Below, piece after piece: positions 7,760 through 11,696 of a DNA stretch of 11,696 nt. The notes beneath the pieces were generated by a model. It made no database searches. It worked only from the letters and a program-made list of their open reading frames with translations, and was not told the origin of the DNA. The translations under genes were made by a program, and so were the position numbers. The stretch is from Clostridiales bacterium (GTDB lineage: Bacteria; Bacillota; Clostridia; Peptostreptococcales; Anaerovoracaceae), in contig WQWG01000011.1 of NCBI GenBank assembly GCA_009785435.1, positions 1-11,696 on the forward strand, written 5' to 3'. Each line of letters opens with the position of its first letter. Position 1 is the stretch's first letter.

Positions 7760-8574
7760 AGGATTACCGCTACTTTACGCAAATTGTTAAACCGTACAGA
7801 CGGCTCTATCTCAATCGTCTTGAGCTGTGTATCAATATTAAAATCCACCGCCGTGACTCTTCCGATGTCAATTCCTTTTGGGTACATAGAACCAAGGTCG
7901 ATCCCCGATGTCAGCAGAACGTCGCCTACGATGATTCCGGCCTGATTGTCAAGCGCAAATCCCGTAAGCCCCCCTTGTCCATCACCCTGCAAAATACCGA
8001 CAATATCATGGTCTCTGGCAACAATAAAGCTGACCCGATTCGTCGAATCGATGACCGAAATCACCCTTGCCCAATTGGTTCCCGCTTCCATAACGGTTCC
8101 GACCAGCCCTTGATGGTTGACCACGACGGCATTTTGATAAATTCCGTCCCTTGTCCCCCTATCGATCGTAAAAACGTTGAACCAGTTCGTCCCGTCGAGT
8201 GCAATCACATTGGCCGCGATTGCTCTATGGTTATAATCCATGATATCATAATTAAAAATGTTCGCAAGTTCCCTGAGATCCTGTAAATCCTGTGCCGTCA
8301 GGTTTGTACTGTTTATTTCTCGCCTGAGCCTTGCGTTTTCTTCTCTCAGTTGGTCGTTTTCCACAATAATATGCCTGAAATTGAAAATTCCGTCCCGAAT
8401 CCCAAAAGTCGCCGAAGCGATTGGTCTTTGAATAAAAGCCACTGCCCCTTGAATCTGTCTGCCGACCGGCGAGGTGCTTCCGTCGCTTAAAAAAGAAAGG
8501 ACGATGATGAGACAAAGAACAAGCGCAGTGCCGATGATGCCTGTTAAAAACTTATGAGCCTTTATCCACTTCAT
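7756..8574 (-). CDS. mreC: Rod shape-determining protein MreC
   Basis: A bitopic protein of 272 residues that links MreB inside the cell to PBP2 outside. It has one N-terminal membrane segment (about 9-29), a coiled coil (about 70-105, with ENDQLREENARLRREI) and a C-terminal beta-barrel domain. Typical MreC signatures include NWFNVFTIDRGTRDGI and the DVLLTSG and YPKGIDIGRV motifs near the end. The length is normal for the family. The start ATG (8574) has AGGAAAT upstream and follows the mreB stop by 12 nt, and its own stop overlaps the mreD start (ATGA). No oddities were seen. Confidence 0.94.
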   Translation of the reverse strand: MKWIKAHKFLTGIIGTALVLCLIIVLSFLSDGSTSPVGRQIQGAVAFIQRPIASATFGIRDGIFNFRHIIVENDQLREENARLRREINSTNLTAQDLQDLRELANIFNYDIMDYNHRAIAANVIALDGTNWFNVFTIDRGTRDGIYQNAVVVNHQGLVGTVMEAGTNWARVISVIDSTNRVSFIVARDHDIVGILQGDGQGGLTGFALDNQAGIIVGDVLLTSGIDLGSMYPKGIDIGRVTAVDFNIDTQLKTIEIEPSVRFNNLRKVAVIL

Positions 8575-8586
8575 AATGATTTCCTA

Positions 8587-9627
8587 TTACCTTTTAGACA
8601 AAACATAGTTCTTTAGTTTCTCTATATTCGCAAGACTTTTGCCTGTGCCGATCGCTACAGCTTCAAAAGCATTTTCCGCAACGCGCACATGCATACCCGT
8701 TCTCATTTCAATCAATTTGTCTAAATTCGAAATCATGCCGCCACCGCCCGACAAAACAAGGCCATTCGTCACGATATCCGCCGCAAGTTCCGGAGGCGCG
8801 TTTTCCAGTGTCGCTTTTATGCCCTCGATCACGACTTCCACAGGTTCTTCAAGCGCATCCTGCATATCACGGCTTCTTACGGTCACGGTTTTCGGAAGCC
8901 CTGTAACGATATCTCTGCCTCTTGCATCCATCGTTTTGATGACTTCAAAACCCTCTTCATCCACATCAACGACGGCACAACCGATGTTGATTTTCAGCTC
9001 TTCCGCTGTTTTGTTACCGATCAACAGATTGTATTTCCGCCTCATATACTGAATGATGGCTTCGTCAAACTTATCTCCGGCATACCGCAGAGAAGTGCTT
9101 GTTACAATTCCGCCAAGCGCAATGATGGCGATATCCGACGTCCCGCCACCGATATCGGCGATCATACATCCCACAGGCTCGTCCACAGCGAGGTTCGCTC
9201 CGATCGCCGCTGCCATAGGCTCTTCCATGACAAACACGTCTTTGCCGCCCATCTGCCTGACGACTTCCTCAACTGCCCTCTTTTCGACTTCCGTTACGCC
9301 GCTTGGCACGCCCACGACGACTCTCAGCTTCGCAGCTCTTACCTTTTCGGCAAGCGCTTTGCTTATAAATTCTCTCAGCATCACCGCCGTCATATCAAAA
9401 TCAGAAATAACACCATCTTGGAGAGGGCGCACAACTTTTATGTGTTCAGGCGCTTTTCCCACCATCTCTTTCGCTTTTTGACCTGTCGCGATCAGTTTTC
9501 CACTATTCGCATCTACAGCAATTACAGATGGCTCATTTGAAACAATACCTTTTCCGCTTAAGTAAATCAGCGTATTCGCTGTCCCTAAATCGATTCCCAT
9601 ATCTTTGTTGAACAACCCAAAGCCCAT
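8587..9627 (-). CDS. mreB: Cell shape-determining actin homologue MreB
   Basis: An actin-like ATPase of 346 residues that forms membrane-bound filaments guiding lateral wall synthesis. Seen: GIDLGTANT (phosphate 1, 11-19), VFVMEEPMAAAIG, IADIGGGTSDIAII (phosphate 2, 156-169), a KINIG segment, and the adenosine motif LSGGGGM (292-298). The N-terminus MGFGLFNKD fits the short amphipathic membrane anchor of Gram-positive MreB. I chose ATG 9627 because GGAGGA (9639-9634) sits just upstream; the in-frame ATG at 9663 lacks a ribosome site. The neighbours mreC, mreD and PBP2 favour MreB, although Mbl- and MreBH-type paralogues have the same fold. It heads the elongasome operon. The leader contains a candidate promoter and one arm of a long inverted repeat. 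Confidence 0.95.
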   Translation of the reverse strand: MGFGLFNKDMGIDLGTANTLIYLSGKGIVSNEPSVIAVDANSGKLIATGQKAKEMVGKAPEHIKVVRPLQDGVISDFDMTAVMLREFISKALAEKVRAAKLRVVVGVPSGVTEVEKRAVEEVVRQMGGKDVFVMEEPMAAAIGANLAVDEPVGCMIADIGGGTSDIAIIALGGIVTSTSLRYAGDKFDEAIIQYMRRKYNLLIGNKTAEELKINIGCAVVDVDEEGFEVIKTMDARGRDIVTGLPKTVTVRSRDMQDALEEPVEVVIEGIKATLENAPPELAADIVTNGLVLSGGGGMISNLDKLIEMRTGMHVRVAENAFEAVAIGTGKSLANIEKLKNYVLSKR

Positions 9628-9664
9628 TCTATTTCCTCCATTATTCTGTAAATCGTATTTCATG

Positions 9665-9765
9665 TCATATAATGTTGATCACGCTCTATGCACAATACGC
9701 CCACCTCTACCACGGTGGGGTTCCGGCGCACCCAAGTCTTCTTGATGTGACGAAACATTATATGA
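9665..9765 (-). repeat. 12-bp inverted repeats bracketing the radC-mreB gap
   Basis: TCATATAATGTT (9665-9676) and its perfect complement AACATTATATGA (9754-9765) are 77 nt apart. Pairing continues after a 2x3 internal loop with TCAC (9679-9682) and GTGA (9747-9750). Inside are CCCACC (9700-9705) and GGTGGG (9714-9719). The right arm contains the radC stop codon (9758-9760). It could be a structured leader in radC-mreB readthrough mRNA or a small MITE-like insertion. No second copy occurs in this window. Confidence 0.5.
9666..9695 (-). promoter_or_regulatory. Candidate mreB promoter (weak)
   Basis: Reading leftward, TTGTGC (9695-9690), an 18-nt spacer and TATATG (9671-9666) give a mediocre sigma-A match, with a start near 9659. 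If real, mRNA from it begins after the inverted repeat above and so lacks that structure. Confidence 0.3.
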
Positions 9766-10435
9766 GTTGCTCTTCTCTGAAACTGATGTATTTCCCATCT
9801 CCGATAATGATATGATCCCATACCGGTATTCCGATAATATTCCCTGCATCCACGAGGTTTTTTGTCGTGGCGATATCGTCGCTGCTCGGCGTGGGATCGC
9901 CGCTCGGATGGTTATGAATAAATACCACAGCGGCCGCACTTCTTTTGATTGCAGGCAAAAATACTTCTCTGGGATGGATGACTGTCGTTGAAAGGTCGCC
10001 GATGGATGTCTTATCCGTCCCGAGCATTTCTCCCTTTGTATTCAGCAAAAGAACTGTAAACACTTCTTTTTTATAATACCGCATCTCTTCCATAAAAAGA
10101 GACACGATCGAGTCAGGACTGTTGACCCTGGCTTTGCTGTCTCTTGGCTTTGTAGCGACTCGCCGGCCAAGCTCCATTCCGGCCAAAATCTGACAAGCTT
10201 TCGCCGGCCCTATTCCTTTTATACTTGCCAATTCTTCCGGGACGCATTCGGATAAAAATAAAATCCCACTATTTTCAAGAGATAAAATCTCTTCAGCTAA
10301 ACGCAAAGCGGATTTTTCCTTTGTGCCTGTCCTAAGCAATATTGCGAGAAGCTCAGCGTTTGACAAATATGCGACTTGTCCGCTTAACATTTTTTCTCTT
10401 GGCCGCTCACTTAACGGAAGTTCTTTAATAAACAT
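9758..10435 (-). CDS. radC: RadC family JAMM-domain protein
   Basis: A 225-residue protein of the RadC/YsxA family. It has an N-terminal helix-hairpin-helix region (SIKGIGPAKACQILAG, about 71-86) and a C-terminal JAMM/MPN+ metal site: H174-N-H176 then PSGDPTPSSD and D187, the full HxHx10D pattern. The old DNA-repair name is not well supported in the literature and the cellular role is unsettled. I chose ATG 10435 (MFIKELPLSERPREKM, the usual family start) because AAAGGAGA lies 9 nt upstream; the earlier ATGs at 10477 and 10456 lack one. radC directly precedes mreB in many Firmicutes, as here. It has a good promoter of its own. Confidence 0.92.
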   Translation of the reverse strand: MFIKELPLSERPREKMLSGQVAYLSNAELLAILLRTGTKEKSALRLAEEILSLENSGILFLSECVPEELASIKGIGPAKACQILAGMELGRRVATKPRDSKARVNSPDSIVSLFMEEMRYYKKEVFTVLLLNTKGEMLGTDKTSIGDLSTTVIHPREVFLPAIKRSAAAVVFIHNHPSGDPTPSSDDIATTKNLVDAGNIIGIPVWDHIIIGDGKYISFREEQLI

Positions 10436-10492
10436 TTTTTGGTTCTCCTTTATCATACATTGAAGAACCTTTTTCATTTTCCCGTGGGATAT

Positions 10493-10521
10493 ATTTTATC
10501 ATTTTCAAAGCTTTTGTACAA
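10493..10521 (-). promoter_or_regulatory. Probable sigma-A promoter of radC
   Basis: Reading leftward, TTGTAC (10521-10516), a 17-nt spacer and TAAAAT (10498-10493) give a start near 10486. The leader of about 50 nt contains GGTTCT (10469-10464 on this strand) able to pair with AGAACC (10446-10441), which abuts and partly covers the radC ribosome site. Confidence 0.6.
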
Positions 10522-10530
10522 GTATAAATG

Positions 10531-10550
10531 TCTGTAAAAACAGATATAAT
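10531..10550 (+). promoter_or_regulatory. Candidate promoter with dyad for the DUF1540 gene
   Basis: A perfect TATAAT (10545-10550) is directly preceded by the dyad TCTGT-AAAA-ACAGA (10531-10544). No good -35 hexamer is present at normal spacing. The dyad lies where a regulator could act, but no known operator is recognised. The expected start is near 10557. Confidence 0.4.
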
Positions 10551-10592
10551 AAGAATGTATGAAAACATTAAGAAATTGTGAGGTAATGGATT

Positions 10593-10757
10593 ATGAACAA
10601 AACAGCCAATCAAAGCATCAGATGTACCGTAGGCCAATGTACGCATCACTGCGAAGCGCAGGATTACTGTTCTCTCAACTCGATCACAGTAGGGACTCAT
10701 GAACTGAACCCTACTCAAGATCAATGCACGGACTGTCAATCCTTTAAACTGAAATAA
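10593..10757 (+). CDS. Small Cys-rich DUF1540-type protein
   Basis: An intact 54-codon ORF beginning ATG AAC AAA with GAGG 9 nt upstream. It has six cysteines (C11, C16, C20, C26, C46, C49) plus H18, H19 and H36, consistent with a small metal-binding or disulfide fold. The order of Cys residues, the ITVGTHE core and the CTDCQSF end match the DUF1540 family common in Clostridia, recognised from memory. The function of the family is unknown. It is cytosolic by appearance (no signal peptide). It is divergent from radC, and a weak terminator separates it from sigK. The proximity to sigK suggests, but does not show, a link to sporulation. Confidence 0.8.
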   Translation: MNKTANQSIRCTVGQCTHHCEAQDYCSLNSITVGTHELNPTQDQCTDCQSFKLK

Positions 10758-10759
10758 GG

Positions 10760-10793
10760 GCTTGTCTCCAAAATAAAGGAACAGGCACTTTTC
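10760..10793 (+). terminator. Weak intrinsic terminator after the DUF1540 gene
   Basis: GCTTGTCTCC (10760-10769) can pair as RNA with GGAACAGGC (10778-10786), with one bulged C and one G-U pair, around an AAAATAAA loop. It is followed by ACTTTTC. The T tract has only four T, so readthrough toward sigK is plausible. Confidence 0.45.
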
Positions 10794-10810
10794 AGCAGGC
10801 CAGGCACTTT
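10782..10810 (+). repeat. Direct repeat CAGGCACTTT, two copies
   Basis: CAGGCACTTT occurs at 10782-10791 and 10801-10810, a 19-nt period. The second copy supplies the AC of the putative sigK -35 element. It might be chance, a regulator half-site pair, or a remnant of a dispersed palindromic repeat. Confidence 0.5.
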
Positions 10811-10833
10811 CCCCCTCTGCACCGCATATAGTA
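10806..10833 (+). promoter_or_regulatory. Candidate SigK/SigE-type sporulation promoter of sigK
   Basis: AC (10806-10807), a 17-nt spacer and CATATAGTA (10825-10833) match the SigK pattern AC, 16-17 nt, CATANNNTA. The -10 also resembles SigE (CATACANT). The start is expected around 10839-10841, giving a leader of only about 20 nt. A WWRRACARNY-like SpoIIID-type site (9 of 10) lies at 10777-10786, which is low-information and tentative. Confidence 0.5.
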
Positions 10834-10850
10834 GAAGTCTATAGAGGGGG
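10811..10850 (+). promoter_or_regulatory. Inverted repeat sequestering the sigK ribosome site
   Basis: CCCCCTCT (10811-10818) is perfectly complementary to AGAGGGGG (10843-10850). The right arm is the sigK Shine-Dalgarno sequence, 9 nt before the ATG at 10860. An inner ATAG/CTAT stem (10828-10831, 10839-10842) can form too. The left arm lies upstream of the predicted sporulation start, so only longer transcripts can form the hairpin. Confidence 0.6.
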
Positions 10851-10859
10851 TTTACATAG

Positions 10860-11486
10860 ATGAGCAATTCCTTTCCCATGCCACTTTCGGATACAGAAGA
10901 GGAACATTACTTATCCCTTTTTGAGAGCGGAGATTCAGAGGCAAAAAATGTACTCATAGAACGAAACCTGCGGCTTGTCGCCCACATTGTCAAAAAATAC
11001 ACGTCCGGCGGGCATAACACGGACGATTTGATTTCAATTGGCACGATTGGGTTGATCAAAGCAGTCAATACATATAGCAGCAAAAAAGCGACCAGGCTCG
11101 CCACATACGCTGCAAAGTGCATTGAAAACGAAATTCTGATGAGCATCAGAACCGGGAAAAAAAGCAAAGCGGAAATATCTTTAAATGAACCGATCGGTAC
11201 GGACAAAGACGGAAATGAGATCAGCTTTAATGACATCCTCGGAACAGACCCTGATGCGATCCTGGACGACATCAACTTCAAAATACAAGCAAAACAACTC
11301 TATAAAGCCGTCGGGCATATTTTAAGCGACAGAGAACGCGTTGTCATTGTTAAAAGGTACGGACTTGCCGGAGAAGAACCCAAAACGCAGCGTGAAGTCG
11401 CAAAGGCACTTCGAATCAGCCGCTCTTACGTTTCACGGATCGAGAAAAAAGCGATATTAAAACTACGCGAACACCTGGTCATCTAG
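10860..11486 (+). CDS. sigK: Sporulation sigma factor SigK, no pro-sequence
   Basis: A sigma-70 family factor of 208 residues, the late mother-cell sigma of endospore formers. It begins MSNSFPMPLSDTEEEHYL, matching the mature start of B. subtilis SigK (AFPQPLSSSEEKKYL, from memory). Region 2 contains NLRLVAHIVKKY, DLISIGTIGLIKAV, RLATYAAKCIENEILM; then SLNEPIGTDKDGNEISF and region 4 with TQREVAKALRISRSYVSRIEKKA as the DNA-binding helix-turn-helix. SigE is the nearest alternative, but the FPxPLS start and AHIVKK favour SigK. A TAG stop lies directly before the ATG in frame, so no pro-peptide can be encoded contiguously, as in C. difficile. The gene is not interrupted by a skin-like element. 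It converges on a PBP gene 5 nt away. Confidence 0.88.
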   Translation: MSNSFPMPLSDTEEEHYLSLFESGDSEAKNVLIERNLRLVAHIVKKYTSGGHNTDDLISIGTIGLIKAVNTYSSKKATRLATYAAKCIENEILMSIRTGKKSKAEISLNEPIGTDKDGNEISFNDILGTDPDAILDDINFKIQAKQLYKAVGHILSDRERVVIVKRYGLAGEEPKTQREVAKALRISRSYVSRIEKKAILKLREHLVI

Positions 11487-11499
11487 GTGTTTCAGTTTT
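11470..11499 (+). terminator. Possible terminator overlapping the sigK 3' end
   Basis: AACACCT (11470-11476) pairs with AGGTGTT (11485-11491) around an 8-nt loop and is followed by TCAGTTTT. The left arm lies within the last sigK codons. The T tract is imperfect. Confidence 0.4.
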
Positions 11500-11696
11500 G
11501 CTGTCCGAATGTTTTCGTTCGATTCGCAAGATATTCTTCGACACGTTTAAATAATGGAACGGCCGCCCCTCTGCCTGACCGCCCGTCTTCCACAAATACC
11601 GCAATCGTATATTCAGGACTGCTGCCTACCGGGAAATAACCTGTAAACCATGCGTGAACCACCGGCCTGCCATTCAAAGATGCTTCCGCAGAACCC
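11492..11696 (-). CDS. Class B penicillin-binding protein, C-terminal fragment at right edge
   Basis: The reading frame stays open to the right edge and encodes the last 67 residues of a transpeptidase domain. The visible sequence starts GSAEASLNGR, which follows the KT of a KTG(S/T)AE active-site motif, and continues VVHAWFTGYFPVGSSPEYTIAVFVED and GAAVPLFKRVEEYL, the usual end of class B PBPs. It is a second PBP, distinct from the PBP2 at 4473-7262, with no long insertion after the KTG. The TTG at 11677 is an internal leucine codon, not a start. Whether it is a SpoVD-like sporulation PBP cannot be told from this piece; lying tail to tail with sigK is only suggestive. Confidence 0.82.
   Translation of the reverse strand, partial: GSAEASLNGRPVVHAWFTGYFPVGSSPEYTIAVFVEDGRSGRGAAVPLFKRVEEYLANRTKTFGQQN

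Noticed and set aside
9700..9719. CCCACC/GGTGGG hairpin as a radC terminator
   Set aside because: No T tract follows on either strand; better seen as part of the inverted-repeat structure.
10436..10477. ATG 10477 as the radC start
   Set aside because: It lacks a ribosome site and adds 14 residues before the conserved MFIKELPLSERP; AAAGGAGA serves ATG 10435.
11492..11677. A complete 61-codon gene starting at TTG 11677
   Set aside because: The frame is open to the window edge and the upstream residues GSAEAS continue a transpeptidase motif, so it is the tail of a larger PBP gene.

Overview
The window looks like a piece of a mid-GC, endospore-forming Firmicutes (Clostridia-type) chromosome. 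The evidence is an intact sporulation sigma factor SigK without a pro-sequence, RNase Y, a radC-mreBCD-PBP2-minD block, strong GGAGG ribosome binding sites and Gram-positive vegetative promoters. No insertion sequence, phage gene, tRNA, rRNA or CRISPR array was seen. Identifications come from reading motifs and recalling family members; no database search was run.

Layout from left to right. (1) A cysteine desulfurase runs off the left edge (minus strand), 8 nt after rodA, which has its own promoter. (2) rny (RNase Y) lies on the plus strand, divergent from rodA, behind a leader with two long tandem hairpins. It has an apparent AUA start codon. (3) A shared terminator separates rny from a leftward cell-elongation operon, mreB-mreC-mreD-PBP2-minD. 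The Mre and PBP2 genes are joined by 4-bp ATGA overlaps or very short gaps. (4) radC sits upstream of mreB on the same strand; a 12-bp perfect inverted repeat brackets the radC-mreB gap. (5) Divergent from radC is a 54-residue Cys-rich DUF1540-type gene, then sigK, both on the plus strand. (6) The C-terminus of a second class B penicillin-binding protein enters from the right edge, convergent with sigK.

How the genes fit together. MreB filaments with MreC and MreD organise the elongasome, in which RodA polymerises glycan and PBP2 cross-links it. MinD would normally place division, but this copy lacks the usual C-terminal membrane-targeting helix and has no minC or minE beside it. RNase Y, the main mRNA-decay endonuclease, splits what in many Clostridia is a continuous mreBCD-mrdA-min-rodA run.

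The most interesting sites are regulatory. A SigK-type promoter (AC, 17 nt, CATANNNTA) is nested inside an inverted repeat whose right arm is the sigK Shine-Dalgarno sequence. Readthrough mRNA from upstream would therefore bury the ribosome site, while mRNA started at the sporulation promoter would leave it open. The AUA start and structured leader of rny are a second candidate for post-transcriptional control.
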